Shown: in pieces, positions 33,487 to 41,838 of the stretch
How the letters are laid out: the number at the start of each line of letters is the position of its first letter
Position numbering within the stretch: the first letter of the stretch is position 1
Assembly: GCA_039818945.1 (NCBI GenBank)
Contig: JBCBSZ010000010.1
Location: 1-64,000, forward strand
Direction: 5' to 3'
Origin: JBCBSZ01 sp039818945
GTDB taxonomy: Bacteria > Actinomycetota > Acidimicrobiia > Acidimicrobiales > Poriferisodalaceae
DNA: 64,000 nt
Made by a program: the position numbers and the translations under genes
The notes under the pieces: generated by a model
Seen by the model: the letters and a program-made list of their open reading frames with translations, nothing else
The model's database searches: none
What the model was told of the DNA's origin: nothing

Positions 33487-35753
33487 TCGCCCGGCTCCGC
33501 GCCGCCGCCCAGCCGACGGGCGAGCTCGACGACCTCCTGGTGGACGACGTCGATCGGCAGCTGATCATCGTCGCCCGGCGCCTCTACGTGCCCAGCATCG
33601 GTGGCGCCGTCATCATCGCTCCGCTGATCGCCGCCCTGGCCTGGGACGCCGACCGGGCGGTGGTCCTCGTCGCCTGGGCCGCCGTGACGATGCTGGCCGG
33701 AGCCATCCAGGCGTGGTTGATGCTCTCCGCCGAGACCTGGCAGGAGCAGCGCTCCGCCGAGGCCTGGATGAGCGCGAACACTGCGCTCCAACCGGTCATC
33801 GGTCTCCTGCTCGGCGTCAGCCCCGCGCTCTTCGAGGGGTCGACCACCGCCGATCCCGGCGCGGTCGTCGCGACCCTCATCGCCGTCAGCACCGGAGCGA
33901 TCGTCACGTTCGCCCCCCTCCCCGGTGCCGCCCGTGCGCTCCTCGTCCCGATGTGGGTGCTGGCCACGGCCATCCTGGTGATCCAGGACGAGTGGCTGCT
34001 GGCCGTGGGTGGGGCCGTCTTCCTGGTCGTCGCGCTGTCGATCAACGAGGGCGCGCATCGCGTGATCCGCGACTCGATCGAGCATCGCATCGAGGCGAGC
34101 CGCCTCGCCGGTCGGGTCCGCTCGACCGAGGCAACAGCGTCGGCGGTGATCCAGACCGCAGGCGAGGCGATCTGGATGCTGGACACCCGGGGCACCGTGG
34201 TCACCGCCAACCCGGCCGCCCGGACGCTCGTCGGTGGCGACGTCGTCGGCCGCCCCCTCTCGACGATCCTGCCCGAGCTGCGCATCGGCGAGGCCACCGG
34301 TTCCCGCGAGGCGGTGCTGCACCGGGCCGACGGCCCCCAGCGCACGGTGATCCTCGCGATCGGCGAGATCCCCGGAGCCGGCTACACGGTCACCGCCACC
34401 GACATCTCCGACCTCAAGATGCTCGAGCGCCGCCTCGACCACGAGGCGACCCACGACGCCCTGACCGGCCTACCGAACCGCGCTGGCCTGCTTCGCCGGC
34501 TCAGCACGCTGCGCGGCGCGAGTCGAACCGGTGCGCTGCTGTTCATCGACCTCGACGGCTTCAAGGCGATCAACGACTCCCTCGGCCACGCCGCCGGCGA
34601 CCAGCTCCTCCGCTCGGTCGGCGCACGGCTGCGCCAGGTGGCCCGCGAGGTCGACGTCGTCGCCCGCCTCGGCGGCGACGAGTTCGTGCTGCTCCTCGCC
34701 GACGCCGACGCCGACGAGGCGCGCACGGCCTCACGACGCCTCATCGACGCGATCGAACGACCGCACATGTTGGCCGGTCGCGACGTGCGGCTGTCGTGCA
34801 GCGTCGGCCTGGCCGTCGACGACGGCTCGCACAGCGGCGTGGCCCTGCTCGCGCAGGCCGACACGGCGATGTACGAGGCCAAGGAACGGGGGCGGGCGCA
34901 GGTCGTCGTCTTCGACATGACCATGCGCGCCGACCTCGAGGACCGCATGCAGCTGCGCAACGACCTCATGGGGGCGATCGCCAACGGCGAGATGGTCTTC
35001 GAGGGTGAGCCGCTCGTGGACCTCGCGACCGGCGAGGTCCTCGGCGTCGAGCTGCTGGCCCGGTGGCAGCATCCCGTCCGGGGCAGGCTCGCCCCCGGCG
35101 AGTTCATCGGCCTCGCCGCCGAGCTCGACCTGGTGATCGATCTCGGGCGCCTCGCGCTCGACGAGGCGGCGTCGTTCGCACGGTCGCTGCCGACGGAGCA
35201 TCACCCCGACCTCCAGGTCGGCGTGAACATCAGCCTCGGTCACGTCCTGTCGGGCTCGCTCGCCGAGGACATCCTCCTGGCCGCCCGACGCCACGAGATC
35301 GATCCCGGCATCCTGGTCGTCGAGCTGACCGAGACCGAGCTCGCCGCCGAGCTGGCGGGCGCCGCGGCCGAGCTGCGCCGCGTCCGCGAGCTGGGTGTCG
35401 GCGTGGCGATCGACGACTTCGGCACCGGCTACTCGTCGCTGTCGTACCTGCACTCGCTGCCCGCGACCGCCATCAAGCTCGACCCGGACTTCATCCTCGG
35501 CGTGCTCGACGACGCCCGCCGCCTCGCCGTGATCCGCTCGGTGGTCGGACTCGCGTCCGAGCTCGGGCTGGCCGTCGTCGCCGAGGGGATCGAGCAGGAG
35601 GCGGTCGGCACCCTCCTCGAGGAGCTCGGGGTCAAGCTCGGCCAGGGCTACGTCTACACCCGATCGCTGCCGCTCGACGAGATGCTGCGTGCGGTGGTCG
35701 GCCGCACCTGGGTGACCTCGCCGGAGGGTCGTACCATGGGGGCCGGATCGTGA
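33483..35753 (+). CDS. membrane PAS-GGDEF-EAL cyclic-di-GMP turnover protein
   Basis: 756 residues. About five or six membrane helices (to about 190) are followed by a PAS domain (AVIQTAGEAIWMLDTRGTVV), a GGDEF domain with intact GGDEF at about 397-401, and an EAL domain (about 500-745). The inhibitory I-site REVD stands five residues before GGDEF. In the EAL domain the signature is ELL, and VNIS, ELTE, DDFGTGYSSL, IKLD and AEGIE are present, so both synthesis and hydrolysis of c-di-GMP are possible. GTG 33483 overlaps nudC. Its stop codon lies inside the ZTP riboswitch of glyA. Confidence 0.92.
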   Translation: MIARLRAAAQPTGELDDLLVDDVDRQLIIVARRLYVPSIGGAVIIAPLIAALAWDADRAVVLVAWAAVTMLAGAIQAWLMLSAETWQEQRSAEAWMSANTALQPVIGLLLGVSPALFEGSTTADPGAVVATLIAVSTGAIVTFAPLPGAARALLVPMWVLATAILVIQDEWLLAVGGAVFLVVALSINEGAHRVIRDSIEHRIEASRLAGRVRSTEATASAVIQTAGEAIWMLDTRGTVVTANPAARTLVGGDVVGRPLSTILPELRIGEATGSREAVLHRADGPQRTVILAIGEIPGAGYTVTATDISDLKMLERRLDHEATHDALTGLPNRAGLLRRLSTLRGASRTGALLFIDLDGFKAINDSLGHAAGDQLLRSVGARLRQVAREVDVVARLGGDEFVLLLADADADEARTASRRLIDAIERPHMLAGRDVRLSCSVGLAVDDGSHSGVALLAQADTAMYEAKERGRAQVVVFDMTMRADLEDRMQLRNDLMGAIANGEMVFEGEPLVDLATGEVLGVELLARWQHPVRGRLAPGEFIGLAAELDLVIDLGRLALDEAASFARSLPTEHHPDLQVGVNISLGHVLSGSLAEDILLAARRHEIDPGILVVELTETELAAELAGAAAELRRVRELGVGVAIDDFGTGYSSLSYLHSLPATAIKLDPDFILGVLDDARRLAVIRSVVGLASELGLAVVAEGIEQEAVGTLLEELGVKLGQGYVYTRSLPLDEMLRAVVGRTWVTSPEGRTMGAGS
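35732..35737 (+). promoter_or_regulatory. candidate -10 box for the riboswitch-glyA transcript
   Basis: TACCAT inside the last codons of the GGDEF-EAL gene is followed by 7 bases and then the first conserved bases of the ZTP aptamer. A transcript starting there would begin exactly at the riboswitch. Confidence 0.4.
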
Positions 35754-35820
35754 CTGGCGCCAGGGGTGGAACCGACCACCGGGGAGCGATCCGCACCGAC
35801 ACGCCGCGCGCCTGGGCACC
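35744..35820 (+). promoter_or_regulatory. ZTP (pfl) riboswitch controlling glyA
   Basis: The segment has the conserved blocks of the pfl/ZTP aptamer in order: GGATCGTGACTGGCG (35745-35759), a GGTGG...CCACC hairpin leading into CCACCGGGGAGCG (35776-35788), a variable stem, then CGCGCGCCTGGGCA (35805-35818). ZTP riboswitches sense the purine intermediates ZMP/ZTP, which accumulate when 10-formyl-tetrahydrofolate is short, and turn on one-carbon genes. The glyA ribosome site GAGGAGG (35829-35835) follows directly. The TGA of the upstream gene (35751-35753) is the TGA of the conserved CGTGACTGGCG block, so translation of the GGDEF-EAL gene ends inside the aptamer. Confidence 0.92.
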
Positions 35821-35840
35821 ACCACCTCGAGGAGGCACCC

Positions 35841-37289
35841 ATGAGCGACCCGTCCGTCACCCCTGAGAGCAACGCCTACCGGGCGGCGCTCGACGTCATC
35901 GGCGCCGTCGAGCCCGAGATCGCGAGCTTCGTCCGCGGCGAGCTCGGCAACCAGCGCACCCAGCTCAAGCTCATCGCCAGCGAGAACTACGCCTCACCGG
36001 CGACGCTGCTCACGATGGGCACGTGGATGTCGGACAAGTACGCGGAGGGCGTGCCCGGCCATCGCTTCTACGCCGGCTGCGAGTGGATCGATCGGGCGGA
36101 GACCCTCGCCAACCAGCACGCCATCGAGCTCTTCGGCGCCGACCACGCCTACGTGCAGCCGCACTCGGGCATCGACGCCAACCTGGTGGCCTTCTGGTCG
36201 ATCCTCGCCGCGAAGGTCGAGTCGCCGGCGCTGGCCGAGCAGGGCGTCAAGCACGTGAACGACCTCGACGAGGCCGAGTGGGAGTCCCTCCGCCACCGCC
36301 TCAACGACCAGCGCATGATCGGCATGTCGCTCGACGCGGGCGGCCACCTGACCCACGGCTTCCGGCCGAACATCTCCGGCAAGCTCTTCCACCAGCGCTC
36401 CTACGGCGTCGACGCCGACACCGCGCTCGTCGACTACGACTCGATCGCCGCGCTGGCCCGCGAGTTCCGGCCGTTGGTCATCGTCGGCGGCTACTCGGCC
36501 TATCCCCGCCTGGTGAATTACGCCACGCTGCGCGAGATCGCCGACGAGGTCGGCGCCGTCCTCATGGTCGACATGGCCCACTTCGCCGGGCTCGTCGCCG
36601 GCAAGGTCCTGACCGGCGACTTCGACCCCGTGGCACACGCCGACGTGGTCACGTCGACCACGCACAAGTCCCTCCGCGGCCCGCGGGGCGGGATCGTGCT
36701 GTGCCGCGAGGAGTACGCCGAGTTCGTCGACAAGGGCTGCCCGATGGTGCTCGGCGGTCCGATGGGCCACGTCATGGCCGCCAAGGCGGTCGCGTTCGCC
36801 GAGGCGAAGCAGCCCGAGTTCCGCGACTACGCGGCGCGCATCGTCGACAACGCCCGAGCGCTCGCCGAGGGGCTGATGCGCCGCGGGGCGACCGTCGTCA
36901 GCGGCGGAACCGACAACCACCTCGTGCTGATCGACTGCGCCTCGTCCTTCGGCCTCACCGGACGTCAGGCCGAGCAGGCGCTGCTCGACTCGGGCATCGT
37001 CACCAACCGGAACTCGATCCCGGCCGACCCCAACGGGGCCTGGTACACGAGCGGCATCCGGGTCGGCACGCCCGCCGTCACCACCCTGGGCATGGGCGTC
37101 GACGAGATGGACGAGATCGCCGACCTCATGGTCGCCGCCCTCCAGGCCGCCGAGCCCACCACGACCAGCGCGGGGGCACCGTCGAAGGCCAAGTTCACGC
37201 TGGCCGACGACATCTCCGCCGGGTGCGCCAAGCGGGCGGCCGAGCTGCTGTCGCGCCACCCCCTGTACCCGGAAATCGATCTGGGCTGA
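35841..37289 (+). CDS. glyA: serine hydroxymethyltransferase
   Basis: 482 residues. It converts serine and tetrahydrofolate to glycine and 5,10-methylene-THF, the main one-carbon entry. Signatures: KLIASENYASPATLLTMGTW, KYAEGVPGHRFYAGCEWID, the PLP lysine in VTSTTHKSLRGPRGG, and TSGIRVGTPAVTTLGM. It is about 50 residues longer than the usual 420-430, with an insertion around AKVESPALAEQGVKHVNDL before LSLDAGGHL-type sequence. ATG 35841 has GAGGAGG five bases upstream. The ZTP riboswitch in front makes expression respond to purine/folate status. Confidence 0.96.
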   Translation: MSDPSVTPESNAYRAALDVIGAVEPEIASFVRGELGNQRTQLKLIASENYASPATLLTMGTWMSDKYAEGVPGHRFYAGCEWIDRAETLANQHAIELFGADHAYVQPHSGIDANLVAFWSILAAKVESPALAEQGVKHVNDLDEAEWESLRHRLNDQRMIGMSLDAGGHLTHGFRPNISGKLFHQRSYGVDADTALVDYDSIAALAREFRPLVIVGGYSAYPRLVNYATLREIADEVGAVLMVDMAHFAGLVAGKVLTGDFDPVAHADVVTSTTHKSLRGPRGGIVLCREEYAEFVDKGCPMVLGGPMGHVMAAKAVAFAEAKQPEFRDYAARIVDNARALAEGLMRRGATVVSGGTDNHLVLIDCASSFGLTGRQAEQALLDSGIVTNRNSIPADPNGAWYTSGIRVGTPAVTTLGMGVDEMDEIADLMVAALQAAEPTTTSAGAPSKAKFTLADDISAGCAKRAAELLSRHPLYPEIDLG

Positions 37290-37301
37290 CAGACTTCGGG
37301 G

Positions 37302-39374
37302 GTGCGCCGCCTCTCGTTCGTCGCTGCCCTCGTCCTCGCCGTCTCGCTCGCCGTCGGCTCACTCGCGGGCGCCCACACCGAGCTGATCGCCTCCGAGCCG
37401 ATCCCGGGTCAGACCGTCGGTGAGGTCGACGAGATCCGCCTGATCTTCGCCGGGGAGTTCATCATCGAGGAGGGTGTCGAGGTCACGCTCGAACGCCGGT
37501 CCGACGACTTCCCCATCGAGCTCGGCGAGCCGCGCACCCCCAGCGCCTCGTCGATCGAGGTCGACGTCATCGGCGAGCTCCCCACCGCCGGCGACTACGT
37601 CATCCGCTACGTCTCGACCGCCGCCGACGAGGGGGCCCGCCTGCCCGGCGGTTTCGCCTTCACGTACGACCCGTCGCTCGCGCCTGCCAATGGGGGGACC
37701 GACGGCGTGCGGGTCGGCGCGCTGATCGTCGCCGGCCTCGCGGCGCTGGCGCTGATCGGGATGGGAGTGGTGGTCGCGATGCGACGGTCCGACGACGGAG
37801 CCGAGGACGCCGAGGACGCCGAGGACGAGGCCACCGACGCCCATGGCGCCCAGGTCGGCGATGCGGGAGGTGGCGTCGAGCCGCTCGATCGACTGATGGC
37901 CGGCATGCCGTTGGTCGTCGGCGGCGACCGGCTCGTCCGGGTGCCGGCGGAGCTCGCGGAAGCGTTCGAGCCCGGCGACCGGCTGCTCGTGATCGACGAC
38001 ACCGGCGACCTGTTGCACCTGGCCGCCGGCGAGGTCGCGGTGGCCGGCGACGCCGTCCACGCGGCCGATGCCGCCTTCGCCGCCATGGGCACGGTCTCCG
38101 ACGACGCCATCACCGCCTTTTACGACGCCTTCGCCCGCCGTCTCGCCGACGACGAGGTGTTCGCTCCCATCGCCGAGGCCAACGACGCGGACGTCGAACG
38201 AGCCAGGGAGCGGGGCCGGTCCACCACGAGACTCCAGCTCAGCGACCGCATGCGGGCCGACATGGTCGCGGGGCTGCACGGTTGGCGCGATGCGCCGTCC
38301 CAGCGGGACCGCCTGGTCGAGGAGATCCAGCACGACGGGTGGCGGATCGAGCAGCGCACGGCCGGGCTCGGCGCGGTCGGGTTCGTGTTCGAGGGCCGGC
38401 CCAACGTCTTCGCCGACGCCACCGGCGTGCTGCGGGGCGGCAACACCGTCGTGTTCCGGATCGGCAGCGACGCGCTCGGAACCGCCCGGGCCATCGTCGA
38501 GCACGCCCTCGACCCGGCGCTGGCCGAGGCCGGCCTCCCGCCCGGCGCCGTGACCCTCGTCGACTCGTCGGCGCACGCGGCGGGCTGGGCGCTGTTCTCC
38601 GATCCGCGGCTCGCTCTGGCCGTCGCCCGGGGCAGCGGGTTCGCCGTGCACCAGCTCGGCTCGATCGCCCGACAGGCCGGCATCCCCGTCAGCCTCCACG
38701 GCACCGGTGGCGCCTGGATGGTTGCCGGAGCAGGGGCCGATCCCGCCGCCCTCGCCGCAGCGGTGACCGCCTCGTTGGACCGGAAGGTCTGCAACACCCT
38801 CAACGTCTGCTGCCTCCCCGCCGGGCGCGCCGCCGAGCTCGTGCCGGTGGTGCTCGAGGCGCTCACGGCAGCGGCCGACGCCAGGGAGACCAGCCCGAAG
38901 CTGCACGTCGCCGTCGGGTCCGAGGACCACGTCCCCGACGAGTGGTTCGAGCGCACCGGTCCGATCGTGCGCGCCGACGGCACCCACGACGAGGTGCTGG
39001 CCGAGCAGATCGACGTGGCCGACCTCGGCACCGAGTGGGAGTGGGAGCACAGCCCCGAGATGAGTCTGGTCGTCACGGGCTCGGTCGACGAGGCGGTCGA
39101 GCTGTGCAACCAGCTGAGCCCCCGCCTCGTCGCCACGTTGATCTCGGAGGACGCCGCCGAGCAGGACCGCTTCTGGGACACCGTCGACACGCCGTTCGTC
39201 GGCAACGGCTTCACCCGCTGGGTCGACGGCCAGTACGCCCTCGGTCGCCCGGAGCTCGGCCTGTCCAACTGGGAGCACGGACGACTCTTCGCCCGCAGCG
39301 GCGTGCTGTCGGGCGACTCGGTCCACACCATCCGCACCCGCGCCGTGCAGGACGACCCCAAGCTGCGCCGCTGA
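37302..39374 (+). CDS. CopC-like domain fused to a ProA-like aldehyde dehydrogenase
   Basis: 690 residues in one uninterrupted frame. Residues 1-24 are a signal peptide; 25-123 resemble CopC (AHTELIASEPIPGQTV, then FAFTYDP) but the DGH copper residues are replaced by DEG; 138-160 form a membrane span followed by MRRS; 161-200 are an acidic linker. From about 270 the protein matches glutamate-5-semialdehyde dehydrogenase, with EGRPNVFADATGVLRGGN and nucleophile Cys497 in DRKVCNTLNVCCL. Topology works: CopC part outside, enzyme inside. Met199 is an in-frame internal start candidate, without a ribosome site. The gene starts 12 bases after glyA. Function unknown; true fusion is my preferred reading. 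Confidence 0.8.
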   Translation: MRRLSFVAALVLAVSLAVGSLAGAHTELIASEPIPGQTVGEVDEIRLIFAGEFIIEEGVEVTLERRSDDFPIELGEPRTPSASSIEVDVIGELPTAGDYVIRYVSTAADEGARLPGGFAFTYDPSLAPANGGTDGVRVGALIVAGLAALALIGMGVVVAMRRSDDGAEDAEDAEDEATDAHGAQVGDAGGGVEPLDRLMAGMPLVVGGDRLVRVPAELAEAFEPGDRLLVIDDTGDLLHLAAGEVAVAGDAVHAADAAFAAMGTVSDDAITAFYDAFARRLADDEVFAPIAEANDADVERARERGRSTTRLQLSDRMRADMVAGLHGWRDAPSQRDRLVEEIQHDGWRIEQRTAGLGAVGFVFEGRPNVFADATGVLRGGNTVVFRIGSDALGTARAIVEHALDPALAEAGLPPGAVTLVDSSAHAAGWALFSDPRLALAVARGSGFAVHQLGSIARQAGIPVSLHGTGGAWMVAGAGADPAALAAAVTASLDRKVCNTLNVCCLPAGRAAELVPVVLEALTAAADARETSPKLHVAVGSEDHVPDEWFERTGPIVRADGTHDEVLAEQIDVADLGTEWEWEHSPEMSLVVTGSVDEAVELCNQLSPRLVATLISEDAAEQDRFWDTVDTPFVGNGFTRWVDGQYALGRPELGLSNWEHGRLFARSGVLSGDSVHTIRTRAVQDDPKLRR

Positions 39375-39402
39375 GGGACGCGGCCGGGACCATCGAGCAC
39401 AC

Positions 39403-39831
39403 GTGGCCGCCCGCGGGTTCCTCAGCCACGTCGACCTCAACGTCGTCGACCCATCGGCCTCGATCCCGTTCTACGACACGCTCCTCGGCGCGCTCGGCTT
39501 CGAGCGCACCGGGCTCGACTCCCCGGGCCGGGCATCGTGGCGGCTGGTCGATGACGGCGGCGCCCACTTCGAGATCGAGGTCCGCCCCCGACCCGACGGC
39601 GCCGCGGCGGACCGACACCGGCGCAGCGACCCGGGTCTCGACCACCTGGCCTTCCACGCCGAGTCCCGCGGCGACGTCGACGCGGTGTTCGAACGGTTGA
39701 TCGAGGCCGGCCACGAGGTGGACGAGCCGCCGCGGCTCTACGACTATTCGCCCGGGTACTACGCGATCGGCTTCGACGATCCCGACGGCATCCGGCTCGA
39801 GGTCGTCCATGACCCGGCGACCAACCCGTAG
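39403..39831 (+). CDS. VOC-superfamily (glyoxalase-like) protein
   Basis: 142 residues with two beta-alpha-beta-beta-beta modules: FLSHVDLNVVDPSASIPFYD and LLGALGFERTG in the first, GLDHLAFHAESRGDVDAVFE and YAIGFDDPDGIRLEVVHDP in the second. The metal-ligand pattern His (LSHVDL), Glu or His (DHLAFH) and Glu (LEVV) is kept, so it may be a metal-dependent lyase, dioxygenase or resistance protein. It starts at GTG 39403, 28 bases after the fusion gene. Substrate not predictable. Confidence 0.8.
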   Translation: MAARGFLSHVDLNVVDPSASIPFYDTLLGALGFERTGLDSPGRASWRLVDDGGAHFEIEVRPRPDGAAADRHRRSDPGLDHLAFHAESRGDVDAVFERLIEAGHEVDEPPRLYDYSPGYYAIGFDDPDGIRLEVVHDPATNP

Positions 39832-39850
39832 CCGCCACCCGTTCGCTCGC

Positions 39851-40324
39851 TCAGCCCCCGGGGTTCGAGCCCGACGGCGCCGCCGGCGACCGCTGCGGCG
39901 CGTCGCCGGCACCCTCGAGCGCCGACCGGTCGACGGTGAGCAGCAGGAGCGGCAGGGCGACGAACAGCGTCAACCCGCCGAGGCTCAGCGCGAGGTCGCT
40001 CGCGCTCAGCCCGTCGGTGTTGAGCACGTGGTAGGTCAGGTGGGGTACGCCCCAGACGATCGCGGCGAGAGCGGCGATGTCGACCAGCGGCCGGGTGAGG
40101 CGGACGGCGGCGGCGAGGAGGACGACGGCCAGGGCGAGGTTGAGCGCGCCGACATCGCGGACGAGGTGCTCGTTGTAGGGCCCGTCGACGGCGACCCACG
40201 CCCGCCCCAGCCCGGGGAAGCCGTCGTAGAAGGAGCGGGGGGCGAGCAGCGCCCAGAGCCCGATCTCGGCGCTGACGACGATCAGGTAGCCGAGGGCCAC
40301 GCGGAACGAGCGTCGGATCGTCAC
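39851..40324 (-). CDS. four-span membrane protein, function unknown
   Basis: 157 residues with four hydrophobic helices (VALGYLIVVSAEIGLWALLA, LNLALAVVLLAAAVRL, LVDIAALAAIVWGVPHLTY, LSLGGLTLFVALPLLLLTV). Between the first two is APRSFYDGFPGLGRAWV, a motif I have seen in uncharacterised actinobacterial proteins. GTG 40324 is the start; the gene is divergent from the MocR regulator, whose operator-like repeats lie between them, so it may be a target. Role unknown. Confidence 0.72.
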   Translation of the reverse strand: MTIRRSFRVALGYLIVVSAEIGLWALLAPRSFYDGFPGLGRAWVAVDGPYNEHLVRDVGALNLALAVVLLAAAVRLTRPLVDIAALAAIVWGVPHLTYHVLNTDGLSASDLALSLGGLTLFVALPLLLLTVDRSALEGAGDAPQRSPAAPSGSNPGG

Positions 40325-40349
40325 GCCTGCGACCGTAGGGCGAGGTGAT

Positions 40350-40391
40350 CTGGTCCGACAGACCAGTTCCGGTGAAGATGAGCAGACCAGT
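40350..40391. promoter_or_regulatory. MocR operator candidate: inverted and direct repeats
   Basis: CTGGTC-CGACA-GACCAG (40350-40366) is an inverted repeat; its right half extends to CAGACCAGT (40359-40367), repeated exactly at 40383-40391, 24 bases on. MocR/PdxR regulators bind direct repeats with such spacing near their own promoters. The sites lie in the 75-base gap between the divergent membrane protein and the MocR gene, so both could be regulated. Confidence 0.55.
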
Positions 40392-40399
40392 GAGGCACC

Positions 40400-41776
40400 A
40401 TGCGTGAGCTCCAGCTCGACCTGGACCCGACGCTCGGCCGGCGTGCGGCGCTCGAAGCGGCGATCCGCGGGGCGATCCGTGACGGGCGCCTGACGCGGGG
40501 AACGGTGGTCCCGTCGACCCGGGCGCTCGCCGCCGACCTCGGGTGCTCGCGGGCCACCGTGGTCGCCGCCTACGACCAGCTCGTCGCCGAGGGGTTCCTC
40601 CTCGCCGAGCAGGGCCGCTCGACGCGGGTCGCCGCCGTGCACGCTCCGGAGACGCCAGCCCGGGACCACAACCCGCTCGGTCCGACCTTCGACCACGACT
40701 TCCGCCCCGGCGAGCCGGATCCGAGCTCCTTCCCGCGCCGGGAGTGGCTCCGCTCGCTCCGGCGGGTCATGAGCGACGCGCCCGACGACGTGTTCGGGTA
40801 CGCCGACCCGCGGGGCCACCTCGCGCTCCGCTCCGCGCTCGCCGACCACCTCGGCCGGACGCGCTCGGTCGTGGCGCACCCGTCGGCGGTCCAGGTCGTC
40901 CCCGGGTTCGTCGCCGGCCTCGCGTTCCTCGGTGAGCTGTTCGTCCGCCACGGTCGCGGGCGGATCGCGGTCGAGGACCCGATGCTGTTCTTCCACCGGG
41001 ACGTCCTCCGCGTCGTGGGGGTCGAGATCGTGCCGGTCGCCGTCGACGACGACGGGCTGCGCACCGACCTGCTGGAGGGCCTCGAGGTCGACGCCGTGCT
41101 CGTCTGCGCCGCTCACCAGTACCCGCTGGGCGGAGCGCTGGCCCCCGAGCGCAGGACGCGACTCGTCGAGTGGGCCGAGACGACCGACACCTGGATCATC
41201 GAGGACGACTACGACGGCGAGTTCCGCTACGACCGCCGCCCGGTCGGCGCCCTCCAGGCGCTGGCCCCGGATCGGGTCGTCCACTGCGGCACGGCGAGCA
41301 AGACGCTGGGCGCGGGGCTCCGGCTCGCCTGGCTGACGGTTCCGCCCCGCCTGCGCTCCCGCGTCGGACGAACCGTGCACCTGCGGGCGGGTGTCCCGTC
41401 GGTCGACCAGCTCGCGCTCGCCGACCTCATCGAGCGCGGCGCGCTCGATCGCCACGTCCGCAACGTCCGCGCCCGCTACGCGCGCCGGCGCACGCAGCTG
41501 CGGAGCGGGCTCGCCGACGTGCCGTGGCTCGACCTGTCGTCCCACGAGGCCGGGCTCCACCTCACCGCCCGACTCACCGAGCCGGCCCTCGACGAGACGT
41601 CGATCATCGCCGCTGCGGCGACGGCCTCGATCGGGCTCCTGGGGCTCGAGCCGCACTACGCCGAGGCGACGACGGTCCGCGAGCGGGGGCTCGTGCTCGG
41701 CGTCAGCCGGATCCCGGAGCACCGCTTCGCGACCGGCCTGGACCGTCTCCTTGCCGTCCTCCACTCCCTCGGCTGA
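40400..41776 (+). CDS. MocR-family regulator (GntR winged helix plus aminotransferase-like domain)
   Basis: 458 residues. The N-terminal 70 form a GntR winged helix (AIRGAIRDGRLTRGTVVPST, LGCSRATVVAAYDQL). The remainder is a fold-type I aminotransferase-like domain with VFGYADPRGHLALRSALADH, EDDYDGEFRYDRRPVGALQA and the PLP lysine in YCGTASKTLGAG-like CGTASKTLGAGLRLAW. Such proteins sense PLP or an amino compound and act as regulators, for example PdxR. The repeats upstream fit self-regulation. No pdxS/pdxT genes are adjacent, so the target pathway is open. Confidence 0.9.
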   Translation: MRELQLDLDPTLGRRAALEAAIRGAIRDGRLTRGTVVPSTRALAADLGCSRATVVAAYDQLVAEGFLLAEQGRSTRVAAVHAPETPARDHNPLGPTFDHDFRPGEPDPSSFPRREWLRSLRRVMSDAPDDVFGYADPRGHLALRSALADHLGRTRSVVAHPSAVQVVPGFVAGLAFLGELFVRHGRGRIAVEDPMLFFHRDVLRVVGVEIVPVAVDDDGLRTDLLEGLEVDAVLVCAAHQYPLGGALAPERRTRLVEWAETTDTWIIEDDYDGEFRYDRRPVGALQALAPDRVVHCGTASKTLGAGLRLAWLTVPPRLRSRVGRTVHLRAGVPSVDQLALADLIERGALDRHVRNVRARYARRRTQLRSGLADVPWLDLSSHEAGLHLTARLTEPALDETSIIAAAATASIGLLGLEPHYAEATTVRERGLVLGVSRIPEHRFATGLDRLLAVLHSLG

Positions 41777-41838
41777 CCACCGCTGACGAATCGCGCCCGG
41801 ATCCTGAAGATCCCGCCTCGACCTGCCGATGGGGCGCC

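Noticed and set aside
33165..34454. 429-residue reverse frame opposite nudC and the GGDEF-EAL gene
   Set aside because: Antisense shadow; both forward genes have complete domains and catalytic motifs.
35822..35835. Hairpin between CCTC and the GAGG of the glyA ribosome site as an expression platform
   Set aside because: The complementary bases are directly adjacent (CCTCGAGG), leaving no loop, so this pairing cannot form as drawn; how the riboswitch acts on translation or transcription stays open.
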